NCBI GenBank assembly: GCA_000244995.1 | Contig: CM001438.1 | Coordinates: forward strand, 5,126,096 to 5,190,095 | DNA from: Burkholderiales bacterium JOSHI_001 | Lineage (GTDB): Bacteria; Pseudomonadota; Gammaproteobacteria; Burkholderiales; Burkholderiaceae_C | Reading direction: 5' to 3' | Length of the DNA stretch: 64,000 nt | Shown: positions 15,786 to 23,876 of the stretch, piece by piece | Position numbering within the stretch: the stretch's first letter is position 1 | Layout: each line of letters starts with the position of its first letter | The notes under the pieces: generated by a model | Told to the model about the DNA's origin: nothing | Databases searched by the model: none | Seen by the model: the letters and a program-made list of their open reading frames with translations, nothing else | Made by a program: the position numbers and the translations under genes

Positions 15786-18413
15786 TCAACGGGATGCATC
15801 GATTATGTCATCGGCCTGGGGCGCGGCCAGGCGCGGCGCTTCCGGGTCCATCAACGGGAACCACAGCGTCACCTCGGTGCCGCGGCCCGGCTCGCTGGCC
15901 AGCACCACGGCGCCGCCCTGCAGTTCCATGATTTCCTTCACCAGGCTCATGCCCAGGCCGGTGCCGGGGATGTTGCCCGAGGGGTCGGCCCGGTAGAAGC
16001 GCTCGAACACGCGCGCGGTCTGCTCGGGCGACATGCCGATGCCCTGGTCGCTGATGCGCACGCCCACCGCCGGGCGGCCACCCACCTGTCCGTCCAGCGT
16101 GCGCAGGCGGATCTCGCCGCCGGCGGGGCTGTACTTGTAGGCGTTGGACAGCACATTGGTCAGCGCCTGCACCGTCTTCTCGGCGTCCACGCTCAGCGCC
16201 AGCGCGCCGTGGCGCACGTCCTGCACCACCGAGCGCGGGTCGCCCTTGACCATCAAGGCGTGCACGGTGCGCTCGATCAGTTCGCCCAGCGGGTGCGGCT
16301 CGCGCTTCAGGTCCTTGCCCTGGCGGGCTTCGATGCGCGCCAGGTCCAGCAGCTCGTTGACCATGTTGATCAACAGCGAGGCCTGGCGGTGGATGGTCTC
16401 CAGCACGTCGCGCCGCTTGGCTTCGGGCACCGGGCGATTGAGCAACAACTCGGTGAAGCCGAACACGCTGACCATGGGCGTGCGCAGTTCGTGCGCCGCG
16501 GTGGTGAGGAACTCGCTCTTCATGCGGTCCACCTCGGTTTCGCGCGTCACGTCGCGGAAGTACAGGATGGATTCGCCCTGGGCACCGACGTTGCAACGCG
16601 CCAGCCGCGTCAGCACCGCGCGGCGAGGGCGCACCATTTCCAGCAGGTCCTCGGTGTCGTAGCTTTCACCCGCCGCGCCCTGCATCCTCGACACCTCGGG
16701 ATAGGGCCGGGCCGGGTCGCACAGTTCGCGCAGCCGCTGGTCGAACTGCGCCAGGGTGATGCCGTCGATCACGTCGTCCACGTCCCAGCCCACCATGCCG
16801 CGGAAGGCGCGGTTGCAGAACAGCAGGGCACCCTCGCGGTCGAACACCAGGTAGCCGTCGGGGCTGAGGTCGAACACCGCGTTCAGCCGCGCGCTGCGTT
16901 CGGCCAAGGCCAGGCGCGAGCGCTCGCGTTCGCTCACGTCATTGAGCACGCCCACATAGTGCTTCACCGCGCCATCGGACGCGGCCACCGGGGCGATGGC
17001 CAGTTCGTTGAAGAACAGGCTGCCGTCCTTGCGGTAGTTGCGCAGCACCACGGTGGCCGGCTCGCCGCGCGCCACGGCGTCGCGCAGCACCTGGATCTCG
17101 GGCTGTTCGTCGTCATCGCGCTGCAGGAACTTGCAGTTGCGGCCGATGGTTTCGCCCACCTCGTAGCCGGTGATGCGGGCAAAGGCCGGGTTGGCATAGA
17201 ACACCGGGCTGCCGGCGAGGCTCATGTCCGAGATGACCACGCCGTTGGTGGTGCATTCCAGCGCCCGGTTGTACAGGTTCAGCATGGCGTAGGTCATGCG
17301 GGCTTCGGTCACGTCGCGCACCACGCAGGCGTAGCGCGTGCCGCCTTCGGTTTCGGTGCGGGCCAGCGACACCTCGGCCGGGAACTCGGTGCCGTCGTGG
17401 CGGCAGGCGGTGGTTTCCAGCCGCGCCACGTGCGCGCCGCTGCTGCGCACGTACAGGCCCTGCAGCGTCAGGCGCTCGGCCTCCTCGGCATGGATCTGCG
17501 GCAGCAGGCGGGTCAGCGGCTGGCCGATCAGGTCGTTCGGGTCGTGGCCGAAAACACTGGCCACGGCCGGGTTCACGAGCGAGATGCAGCCCTTGCCGTC
17601 CAGGCCCACGATGGCATCCGGTGCGGCGTTCAGGATGGCCACGGTGCGCAATTCGGTGGACTGGATGGCTTCCAGCTGGGCATGCAGCCGCGCCGAGGCA
17701 TGGTTCAGGGAGGTGGTGAGGTCGCTCACCTCCTGGCTGCTGCCGTCGGGCGGCAACTGGCCGCCGGTGTGGCGCGCCAATTCGTGCGAGAAGGCCGCCA
17801 GGCGCTTCAGCGGCGCCAGCGCCCGCAGCATGAAGGCATAGACGATCACCACCGTGAACAGGCCCACGCCGGCGCTGGCCAGCAGCGATTCGAAGCGCAG
17901 TTGCTCCAGCTGCGCGCGTTCGCCTTCCATGCTGAAGGTGACCGCCAGCATGCCATGGCGCGCCGCCGGCCCCACCGGCGCCCACACGCGCATGGCGTCC
18001 ACCTCGCCCAGGCGCACCTGCTGGGTCTGGGACTCGCCCGGGCGGGGCGGGCGCACGTCGCCAGGGTCGCGGCCGAAGAGCACCTGGCCCACCGGCGTGA
18101 CGTGCAGCGACATCAGGTTGGCGCCGCTGGCGCGGAAGGTGTCGATGCGCAGCACCCCGGGCAGATGGGTCAGCTCCACCATGGCGCGCTCGGCACCCTG
18201 GGCGTCTTCGGTCTCCATGGCTGAACCCCCCACCCGTGCGGCGGCCTGGGCCACCGCCAAAGCCCGGCCCCGGGCCGCGTCGGCCACGCTGCCGGCCAGG
18301 CGCGCGGTGGATATCAGGTACAGCGCGGCCATCGCCGCCAGCAGCACCAAGGCCAGCAACAGCGGCACCTGGTGCTGCAGCCGGTGCGGCCAGGGCAGGA
18401 AGCGGCGGCGCAT
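15786..18413 (-). CDS. Membrane-bound multi-PAS sensor histidine kinase
   Basis: The 875-residue protein has an N-terminal membrane helix (about 14-35), a periplasmic sensor region of about 140 residues, a second helix (about 185-205) and a HAMP-like linker. At least three PAS domains follow (including ILNAAPDAIVGLDGKGCISLV and LNLYNRALECTTNGVVISDM). The kinase core has the H box AAHELRTPM with His641, the N box NVLSNAYKYSP and G boxes DQGIGM and GTGLGMSLV, all intact. It lies 9 nt after the receiver gene and is likely co-transcribed with it, so the receiver is the probable first phosphate acceptor. The kinase core closely resembles that of the gene at 20519. Signal unknown. Confidence 0.93.
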   Translation of the reverse strand: MRRRFLPWPHRLQHQVPLLLALVLLAAMAALYLISTARLAGSVADAARGRALAVAQAAARVGGSAMETEDAQGAERAMVELTHLPGVLRIDTFRASGANLMSLHVTPVGQVLFGRDPGDVRPPRPGESQTQQVRLGEVDAMRVWAPVGPAARHGMLAVTFSMEGERAQLEQLRFESLLASAGVGLFTVVIVYAFMLRALAPLKRLAAFSHELARHTGGQLPPDGSSQEVSDLTTSLNHASARLHAQLEAIQSTELRTVAILNAAPDAIVGLDGKGCISLVNPAVASVFGHDPNDLIGQPLTRLLPQIHAEEAERLTLQGLYVRSSGAHVARLETTACRHDGTEFPAEVSLARTETEGGTRYACVVRDVTEARMTYAMLNLYNRALECTTNGVVISDMSLAGSPVFYANPAFARITGYEVGETIGRNCKFLQRDDDEQPEIQVLRDAVARGEPATVVLRNYRKDGSLFFNELAIAPVAASDGAVKHYVGVLNDVSERERSRLALAERSARLNAVFDLSPDGYLVFDREGALLFCNRAFRGMVGWDVDDVIDGITLAQFDQRLRELCDPARPYPEVSRMQGAAGESYDTEDLLEMVRPRRAVLTRLARCNVGAQGESILYFRDVTRETEVDRMKSEFLTTAAHELRTPMVSVFGFTELLLNRPVPEAKRRDVLETIHRQASLLINMVNELLDLARIEARQGKDLKREPHPLGELIERTVHALMVKGDPRSVVQDVRHGALALSVDAEKTVQALTNVLSNAYKYSPAGGEIRLRTLDGQVGGRPAVGVRISDQGIGMSPEQTARVFERFYRADPSGNIPGTGLGMSLVKEIMELQGGAVVLASEPGRGTEVTLWFPLMDPEAPRLAAPQADDIIDASR

Positions 18414-18422
18414 GGGCGGGCT

Positions 18423-18794
18423 TCAGGCCAGCGCCATCAGGCGCTCGATGGTCTCGATCAGCTGCAGCGGGCTGAAGGGCTTGACCAGGTAGTCGTCGGC
18501 GCCGGCGGCCTTGCCGGCCTCGCGGTCGCGCACCTGGCCACGGGCGGTGAGCAGAATCACCTTGATGTCCGCGGTGGCGGGGTCGTTCTTGATGCGTTCG
18601 CACACCTGCAGGCCGTCCAGCTCGCCGGGCATCATCACGTCCAGCAGCATCAGGTCGGGCTTGACCGCGCCGGCCATGCGCAGGCCGAAGGCGCCATCGG
18701 CGGCTTCGTGGATTTCATAGGGCTCGAACTCCAGCGTCATGCGGATGAGCTTGCGGATGTCGGCCTGGTCTTCGACGATGAGGACACGTTTCAT
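18423..18794 (-). CDS. Single-domain response regulator (CheY-like)
   Basis: The 123-residue stand-alone receiver starts MKRVLIVEDQADIRKL. The acidic pair is E8 and D9, the phospho-acceptor Asp52 lies in LLDVMMPG, and the switch Thr (LLTARG) and Lys (LVKPFSP) are present. There is no output domain, so it must act by protein interaction or phosphotransfer. It overlaps pseudokinase B by four bases upstream and precedes the multi-PAS kinase, giving a tight three-gene unit. Confidence 0.93.
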   Translation of the reverse strand: MKRVLIVEDQADIRKLIRMTLEFEPYEIHEAADGAFGLRMAGAVKPDLMLLDVMMPGELDGLQVCERIKNDPATADIKVILLTARGQVRDREAGKAAGADDYLVKPFSPLQLIETIERLMALA

Positions 18795-19636
18795 GAGAGG
18801 ACTCCGGAAGGGGCGGGGGCGGCAGGCACGGCGGACGCGGGCCTGTTCGGGTTATCGGCCGCGGTGCGGCGCTTTTCAGCCCGTTCGCGCAGGGCGCCGC
18901 GTTCGGCGGCCAGGCGCTGCGCCTGGGCAACGATCAAGTGCGACTCGTCGCGCTGGTGCGGCGCGCCGGTGGGCAGGTCGATCAACAGGTCGGTCACGCC
19001 GCGGTCGGTTTCGGTGCGCAACTGGCCACCGTGCATTTGGACGATCTGCTGGCACAGCCGGTGGGCGATGTGTTCGCGCGCCGATGCACCGTCGCCCGCC
19101 ACCACCTGGCCGATGCGAAACAGCGTGCAGTCGCGAAACACCAGCAGCGCGCGCGCGCCGGCCTGCACATGCTCCACGTCCAGCACGGTGCCGGGTGCGC
19201 AGGCACGCAGGCCGGCTTCCAGGCATTCGGTGAACAGGCGGTGCAGCCAGGCCTGGCTGCCAAACATCGACGGCAGCGCCGACGGGTCTCCCGGTACGGT
19301 GAAACGCACCTGCACGCCCCGCGCCAGCGCCAGCGGTTCCACCTCGGCCCAGGCCTGCTGAATCAGCGACCACAGCAGCACCCGTTCGCTGGCCTGCGCG
19401 GCGTCGGGCGACGGCGCGGCCGCCAGGTCCACCAGCTTGTCCAGCGACTGCAGCAGCGCGTCGATCTCGTCGACCATGGTGGCGGCGGTGTGCTCGTCGC
19501 CCACCTCGCGGGCCAGGCGCAAGGCGGCGTGGGCGCGGCGCAGCGGCGCAAGCAGGTCGCTGCGCACCAGCGGCAGCAGCAGGTCACCACCGCCCGCGGC
19601 CACCTGCGCCAGTCCGTCTTGAAGTCCACACTTCAT
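18791..19636 (-). CDS. Pseudo-histidine kinase B
   Basis: The 281-residue protein is paralogous to pseudokinase A (13524-14633) but lacks a PAS domain. It has RSDLLAPL where an H box is expected (Ser in place of His). Shared segments with A are LIQQAW, GS..WLHR..TE.L.A.LRA..PG, ALLVFRD and GGQLR....LIDLPTGAPH. ATP-binding glycine motifs are not recognisable. The Ala-rich C-terminal 50 residues look disordered. The start ATG has AGGGG 8 nt upstream and an AT-rich promoter region behind it. Its stop overlaps the receiver start. It probably modulates the receiver or kinase by protein contact (inference). Confidence 0.78.
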   Translation of the reverse strand: MKCGLQDGLAQVAAGGGDLLLPLVRSDLLAPLRRAHAALRLAREVGDEHTAATMVDEIDALLQSLDKLVDLAAAPSPDAAQASERVLLWSLIQQAWAEVEPLALARGVQVRFTVPGDPSALPSMFGSQAWLHRLFTECLEAGLRACAPGTVLDVEHVQAGARALLVFRDCTLFRIGQVVAGDGASAREHIAHRLCQQIVQMHGGQLRTETDRGVTDLLIDLPTGAPHQRDESHLIVAQAQRLAAERGALRERAEKRRTAADNPNRPASAVPAAPAPSGVLS

Positions 19637-19659
19637 TTCTTACCCCTTGTTTCGCTTTT

Positions 19660-19687
19660 ATTATCTGTTTTATCATTTTTGGCGCAA
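19660..19687 (-). promoter_or_regulatory. Putative promoter of the pseudokinase B-receiver-kinase unit
   Basis: On the minus strand TTGCGC (19687-19682) and GATAAT (19665-19660) are 16 nt apart. They lie in an unusually AT-rich stretch just upstream of the start at 19636. Two direct GATAA copies (19674-19670 and 19665-19661) are separated by 4 nt and may be part of an operator. Confidence 0.45.
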
Positions 19688-19741
19688 GTACGGGCGTTCG
19701 ACGAACCTCGGGGGCGCGTGACTTAGCGCACGCCGGGGCGG

Positions 19742-20386
19742 TCAGGCGGCCTGGCGACGGTCCAGACGCTGCCGCACCAGACGCTCCAGTTCCGAGAAGG
19801 GCACTGGCTTGGTGAACACGCGCACCCCCTCCGGCAGGCCCCCCCGGTCCTCGATGTCCTGCGGGCCCAGGGCGGTGACCACCACCAGTTCCAGGTCGGC
19901 AAATCCGCTGCCCGGCCCGCGCAGCGAGCGGATCATGCGAAAGCCGTCCATGCCCGGCATGTTCAGGTCAGTCACCAGCAGGTCGGGACGCTGCTCGCCG
20001 ATGCGCAGCAGGGCCTCGAAGCCGTTGTTGGCCGTGGTCAGTGTGATGGGCAGGCCCCAGCCTTCGATCATCAGCGTGAACAGGCGCAGCAGGTCGGGCT
20101 CATCCTCCACCACCAGCATGCGAAAGCGAGCGTCGGCGGCGCGCGCGGCCGCTGGCGCCGCTTCGGCCCCGGCACGGCCGCGGGCCGGCACGTTGATGGC
20201 CGCCTGGCGCTCGGCCAGCAGTTTTTCCACCGCGCTGCGGGCAATGCGGCGGTGGCCGCCAGCGGTTTTCCAGGCCGGCAGCACACCACTTTCCACCCAC
20301 AACTGCACCGTGCGCAGCGCCACGCCCAGGCGCTCGGCAGCCTCGCGGGTGGAAATCACATCGTCGTTGGTGGGGGTCTGCCGCAT
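19742..20386 (-). CDS. HTH-receiver fusion regulator (MerR/excisionase-type HTH + REC)
   Basis: This 214-residue protein has an N-terminal helix-turn-helix of the MerR/excisionase type (residues 10-60: ISTREAAERLGVALRTVQLW and then AGGHRRI). An Ala-rich linker follows, then a complete receiver domain (88-205) with E94/D95, phospho-acceptor Asp140 in VTDLNMPGMDG, Thr in VVTALG and Lys in TKPVPF. Having the DNA-binding domain before the receiver reverses the usual response-regulator order. The ATG at 20386 has GGAG six bases upstream. A longer frame to 20455 lacks such a site. It is upstream of pseudokinase B on the same strand and divergent from the kinase at 20519. Confidence 0.88.
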   Translation of the reverse strand: MRQTPTNDDVISTREAAERLGVALRTVQLWVESGVLPAWKTAGGHRRIARSAVEKLLAERQAAINVPARGRAGAEAAPAAARAADARFRMLVVEDEPDLLRLFTLMIEGWGLPITLTTANNGFEALLRIGEQRPDLLVTDLNMPGMDGFRMIRSLRGPGSGFADLELVVVTALGPQDIEDRGGLPEGVRVFTKPVPFSELERLVRQRLDRRQAA

Positions 20387-20411
20387 CCGGGTCTCCGGGT
20401 TGGATGGCGTG

Positions 20412-20426
20412 ATTTTAGCGATTTTG
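20412..20426 (-). promoter_or_regulatory. Tandem GATTTT repeats upstream of the HTH-receiver gene
   Basis: GATTTT occurs at 20412-20417 and 20421-20426, nine bases apart, about 26-40 bases upstream of the HTH-receiver start and between two divergent genes. Spacing near one helical turn fits a regulator binding site; which regulator is not known. Confidence 0.3.
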
Positions 20427-20485
20427 CAGAGTTGAGGCGAAACCGATCCGCGCAATCAAGTCGCCCGCGGCCCCGCCGATAAACC

Positions 20486-20516
20486 GGGCAGCCCCGACCC
20501 CCTGGTCGGGCTGCCC
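20486..20516 (+). promoter_or_regulatory. Strong hairpin immediately before the kinase start codon
   Basis: A 13-bp stem with one bulged C (left arm 20486-20499, right arm GGTCGGGCTGCCC at 20504-20516) and a CCCT loop ends two bases before the ATG at 20519. No Shine-Dalgarno sequence is visible there, so the stem could block initiation. No T-run follows, so it is not a standard terminator. Confidence 0.6.
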
Positions 20517-20518
20517 CC

Positions 20519-21691
20519 ATGCACCGCACCCCCGCCCGTCCCAAGCCCGCTGAATTGGCGGCGCCCACCACCCCGACCGCGCAGCGCAAGGCGCCGCGCC
20601 CCGCCGCGGCCGAGCCAGCGCCCAAGCCGCCCCACACGGGCGAGTTGCAGGCGGTGCTGGAAGGGGCCGGGGTGGCGCTGGCCTACTTCCGCCCCGATGG
20701 CACGCTGCGCTTTGCCAATGCGGCCCTGGCCGAATGGCTGCAGCCTGGCGGCGCCGCGCCGCTGGGCCGCACCCTGGCCGAACTGGGTCAGGCACTGCGA
20801 ACACGCCTGCGCGAGCCGCAGTTGGTGGCCGAGGAAGGCTGGCTGCTGCGCCGCCTGGACAACCCCGACCGCCGCATCGCCCCGCTGGCCATGGCCGACG
20901 GCCGCTGGCTGCGCCTGCAACTGAAGCGCTGTCCGCAGGGCGGCGTGGTGCTCAGCGGCCGCGACGTGACCCACGAGGTGGAAGTGGACCGCATGCGCAG
21001 CGAGTTCCTGTCCACCGCTGCACACGAATTGCGCAACCCCATGGCCAGCATCCTGGGCTTTGCCGAGTTGCTGATGACGCGCAGCCTGCCCACCGCGCAG
21101 ACCCAGGAGTTGGCCGGCATCATCCACCGCCAGTCCACCTGGCTGGTGGGCATGGTCAACGAACTGCTGGACCTGGCCCGCATCGAATCCCGCCGCGGCA
21201 AGGACTTCCGCCCCAAACTGCTGACCCTGCAACCCTGGTTGTCCTACACCCTGGCCGCCATGGGCCCGGACGCCGCGCGGGTGACGCTGGCCCTGCCGGC
21301 CCCCACGCTGTTGCTGTGCGTGGACGAGGCCAAGGCCCGCCAGGCGGTGAGCAATGTGCTGTCCAACGCCCTGAAGTACTCGCCCCAAGGCGGCCCTGTG
21401 CGGCTGACGGTTCGCGAGGAAACGCGCCAACAGGCCGCCGGCGTGGCCATCGTGGTGCAGGACCAGGGCATCGGCATGGATGCGGCCAGCGTGGCGCGCA
21501 TCTTCGAGCGCTTCTACCGCGCCGACCCTTCGGGCAGCATTCCCGGCACCGGTTTGGGCATGAGCCTGGTGCAGGAGATCATGAACCTGCACCGCGGCGA
21601 CGTTCAGGTGCACAGCCAACCCGGCCAGGGCACCACGGTGACGCTGTGGTTTCCGGCGGCGGCGCCCGAAAAGCAAGCCACTTCGGAATAA
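20519..21691 (+). CDS. Soluble PAS sensor histidine kinase
   Basis: The 390-residue protein has no membrane helix. A Pro/Ala-rich N-terminal 40 residues lead to a PAS domain (about 42-150, AYFRPDGTLRFANAALAEWL). The kinase core has His169 in STAAHELRNPM, the N box NVLSNALKYSP and G boxes QDQGIGMD and GTGLGMSLV. It is strongly similar to the C-terminal kinase core of the 15786-18413 protein, including RFYRADPSG.IPGTGLGMSL, so the two are paralogs. It is divergent from the HTH-receiver gene, its probable partner. The start codon sits under a strong hairpin. Confidence 0.92.
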   Translation: MHRTPARPKPAELAAPTTPTAQRKAPRPAAAEPAPKPPHTGELQAVLEGAGVALAYFRPDGTLRFANAALAEWLQPGGAAPLGRTLAELGQALRTRLREPQLVAEEGWLLRRLDNPDRRIAPLAMADGRWLRLQLKRCPQGGVVLSGRDVTHEVEVDRMRSEFLSTAAHELRNPMASILGFAELLMTRSLPTAQTQELAGIIHRQSTWLVGMVNELLDLARIESRRGKDFRPKLLTLQPWLSYTLAAMGPDAARVTLALPAPTLLLCVDEAKARQAVSNVLSNALKYSPQGGPVRLTVREETRQQAAGVAIVVQDQGIGMDAASVARIFERFYRADPSGSIPGTGLGMSLVQEIMNLHRGDVQVHSQPGQGTTVTLWFPAAAPEKQATSE

Positions 21692-21719
21692 GCATCACAT
21701 CCTACATCGCCGCGCGGGC

Positions 21720-21737
21720 TTGTCACGCGGCTGTCAT
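21720..21737 (+). promoter_or_regulatory. Pho-box-like direct repeat
   Basis: TTGTCAC-GCGG-CTGTCAT is two 7-base units separated by 4 bases. It matches 12 of 14 positions of the PhoB consensus units, but the spacer is not AT-rich and no good -10 lies at the expected distance. It is upstream of hpf. Confidence 0.3.
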
Positions 21738-21880
21738 CGGTAGCACACTGGATCAACATTCCCAACTCCCGCCCCCGCGGCCAAACACCACCTGAACCAA
21801 GCACCCGAACCTTCCTGTGGCGCTTCACGCGCCCGAACGCATCTCCCCTTAGACAGCAACCGTTTCGAAAGGAAGCCCTG

Positions 21881-22222
21881 ATGAACCTGACGATCAGCGG
21901 ACACCACCTGGAAGTGACCCCGGCCCTGCGCGAATACGTGCTCACCAAGCTGGACCGCGTCACCCGGCATTTCGATCAGGTGGTGGACGTCAACGTCCTG
22001 CTCACGGTCGAGAAGTTGAAGGAGAAGGAACGACGGCAGCGCGCCGAGGTGACGCTGCATGTGAAGGGCAAGGACATCTTCGTCGAGCAGTCACACGAAG
22101 ACCTGTACGCAGCGATCGACCAATTGATGGACAAGCTTGATCGCCAGGTCTGCCGTTACAAGGACCGCATGCAGGACCATCACCACGAGTCGCCCAAGCG
22201 CATGGACGCGGGCGTGGCCTGA
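21881..22222 (+). CDS. hpf: Ribosome hibernation-promoting factor
   Basis: The 113-residue short-type HPF starts [20 protein letters not shown] and has the basic/acidic segment [23 protein letters not shown] and [26 protein letters not shown]. It binds the 30S decoding region in stationary phase and supports inactive 100S dimers. AAAGGA precedes the ATG. In most Burkholderiales rpoN is directly upstream; here a kinase gene occupies that place. A terminator follows, so hpf and ptsN are probably separately transcribed. Confidence 0.95.
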   Translation: MNLTISGHHLEVTPALREYVLTKLDRVTRHFDQVVDVNVLLTVEKLKEKERRQRAEVTLHVKGKDIFVEQSHEDLYAAIDQLMDKLDRQVCRYKDRMQDHHHESPKRMDAGVA

Positions 22223-22242
22223 GGAAATCCCTCAGCCAGCAC

Positions 22243-22270
22243 AGCGGCCCTGCGGGGCCGCTGTTTCTTT
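22243..22270 (+). terminator. Rho-independent terminator after hpf
   Basis: AGCGGCCC (22243-22250), loop TGCG, GGGCCGCT (22255-22262) and then GTTTCTTT give an 8-bp GC stem followed by a T-rich run. It begins 21 nt after the hpf stop. Confidence 0.85.
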
Positions 22271-22359
22271 ATGGCACAGCGTGAAATCTGTCTTTCGGCA
22301 CCCACGCAACACCCCGCGCCTGGGGGCCAAGTCCACCGTGCAGCGCAGCAGCGCGTTTC

Positions 22360-22365
22360 TATAAT
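22360..22365 (+). promoter_or_regulatory. Perfect TATAAT -10 upstream of ptsN
   Basis: TATAAT lies 69 nt before the ptsN start and after the hpf terminator. A -35 element is not obvious at 16-18 nt spacing. Confidence 0.5.
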
Positions 22366-22434
22366 TCGTCGCACTTTCACACAGCCGTCACCGGGGGTCG
22401 TCAAGAGCCACCGCCGGGGCCAGCCCAAGCAGCC

Positions 22435-22905
22435 ATGAACCGTCTTGCAGCCATCCTGCCCAGCGCCAACGTGCTGGTGAACGTGGATGCCACGAGTAAG
22501 AAACGCGCGTTCGAGCAGGCGGGCCTGCTGTTCGAGAACCAGCACGCCATAGCGCGCGCCACGGTCACCGACAACCTCTTTGCCCGCGAACGCCTGGGCT
22601 CCACCGGCCTGGGCCACGGCGTGGCCATTCCCCATGGCCGCATCAAGGGATTGAAAAACCCGCTGGCGGCGGTGCTGCGCGTGCAGCAGCCCATTCCTTT
22701 CGACGCCCCGGACGAACAGCCCGTGGCGCTGCTGATCCTGCTGCTGGTGCCGGAAGCGGCCACGCAGCGGCACCTGGAAATCCTGTCCGAGATCGCCGAG
22801 ATGCTGTCTGACCGCGACTTGCGTGAACGCATGAAGGCGGCCGAAGACGCCGCCGCGCTGCACAAGCTGATCTCCGACTGGCAGCCGCTGAAGTCGGTCG
22901 CCTGA
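22435..22905 (+). CDS. ptsN: Nitrogen-PTS EIIA protein PtsN
   Basis: The 156-residue EIIA-Ntr domain protein has the phosphorylated His67 in GVAIPHGRI. It takes phosphate from NPr and regulates potassium transport and nitrogen/carbon responses by protein interaction in the cytoplasm. The segment [22 protein letters not shown] is typical. It stands directly upstream of hprK, the usual betaproteobacterial order. Confidence 0.95.
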   Translation: MNRLAAILPSANVLVNVDATSKKRAFEQAGLLFENQHAIARATVTDNLFARERLGSTGLGHGVAIPHGRIKGLKNPLAAVLRVQQPIPFDAPDEQPVALLILLLVPEAATQRHLEILSEIAEMLSDRDLRERMKAAEDAAALHKLISDWQPLKSVA

Positions 22906-22918
22906 AGCCTTCCTCCTT

Positions 22919-23875
22919 GTGAAGCCCACGTCCATCAGCGCCGAGGCGCTGTTCGAGGCCCAGCGCGGCGCCTTGCATTGGGAGTGGATCGCCGGCCACG
23001 CCCACCCCGAACGCCGCTTCGACGACGCCGCCGTGCGCGACGCGCAAAGCGCCGCCGACCTGTGCGGCTACCTGAACTACATCCACCCCTACCGGGTGCA
23101 GATCGTCGGCCGGCGCGAAGTGGCCTACCTGAATTCGTCTTCGCCCGAGGACCAGGAACGCCGCATCTCGCGCATCGTCACGCTGGAGCCGCCGGTCATC
23201 ATCGCCGCCGACGGCGTGGCCCCGCCCGACCGCCTGGTGGCCATGTGCGACCGCGCCGAGATCCCGCTGTTCGTCACCCAGGAGCCCGCGGGTGAGGTGA
23301 TCGACGTGGTGCGCGCCACGCTGGCGCAGCAGTTCGCCGACCGCACCACGCGCCACGGCGTGTTCATGGACATCCTGGGCCTGGGTGTGCTGCTGACCGG
23401 CGAATCGGGCCTGGGCAAGAGCGAACTGGGGCTGGAACTCATCAGCCGCGGCCATGGCCTGGTGGCCGACGATGCGGTGGACTTCTACAAGGTGAGCCAG
23501 ACCGCCTTGGACGGCCGCTGCCCCGAACTGCTGGCCAACCTGCTGGAAGTGCGCGGCATCGGCTTGCTGGACATCAAGGCCATCTTTGGCGAGACCGCGG
23601 TGCGGCGCAAGATGCGGCTGAAGCTGATCGTGCACCTGGTGCGCAAGGAAACCATGGAGCGCGAGTTCGAGCGCCTGCCCTACGAGCCGCTGTACGAAGA
23701 AATCCTGGGCGTGCCGGTGCGCAAGGTGGTGATCGCCGTGGACGCAGGCCGCAACCTGGCCGTGCTGGTGGAAGCGGCGGTGCGCAACACCATCCTGCAG
23801 CTGCGCGGCATCGACACCTACCAGGAATTCATCGAACGCCACCAGAAGGCCATGAGCCACGGCGGCGACAACTGA
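22919..23875 (+). CDS. hprK: HPr kinase/phosphorylase
   Basis: The 318-residue enzyme phosphorylates and dephosphorylates Ser of HPr/NPr. The Walker A motif GESGLGKS lies at 161-168, preceded by [15 protein letters not shown], with the second HprK signature [11 protein letters not shown] further on. The N-terminal receiver-like domain includes [12 protein letters not shown]. Start is the GTG at 22919, giving the family-like [15 protein letters not shown]. It ends one base before the convergent fur stop. Confidence 0.96.
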   Translation: MKPTSISAEALFEAQRGALHWEWIAGHAHPERRFDDAAVRDAQSAADLCGYLNYIHPYRVQIVGRREVAYLNSSSPEDQERRISRIVTLEPPVIIAADGVAPPDRLVAMCDRAEIPLFVTQEPAGEVIDVVRATLAQQFADRTTRHGVFMDILGLGVLLTGESGLGKSELGLELISRGHGLVADDAVDFYKVSQTALDGRCPELLANLLEVRGIGLLDIKAIFGETAVRRKMRLKLIVHLVRKETMEREFERLPYEPLYEEILGVPVRKVVIAVDAGRNLAVLVEAAVRNTILQLRGIDTYQEFIERHQKAMSHGGDN

Positions 23876-23876
23876 C

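Noticed and set aside
15444-18224. 926-codon open frame antisense to the multi-PAS kinase
   Set aside because: Low-complexity shadow translation; the opposite strand encodes an intact kinase with all motifs.
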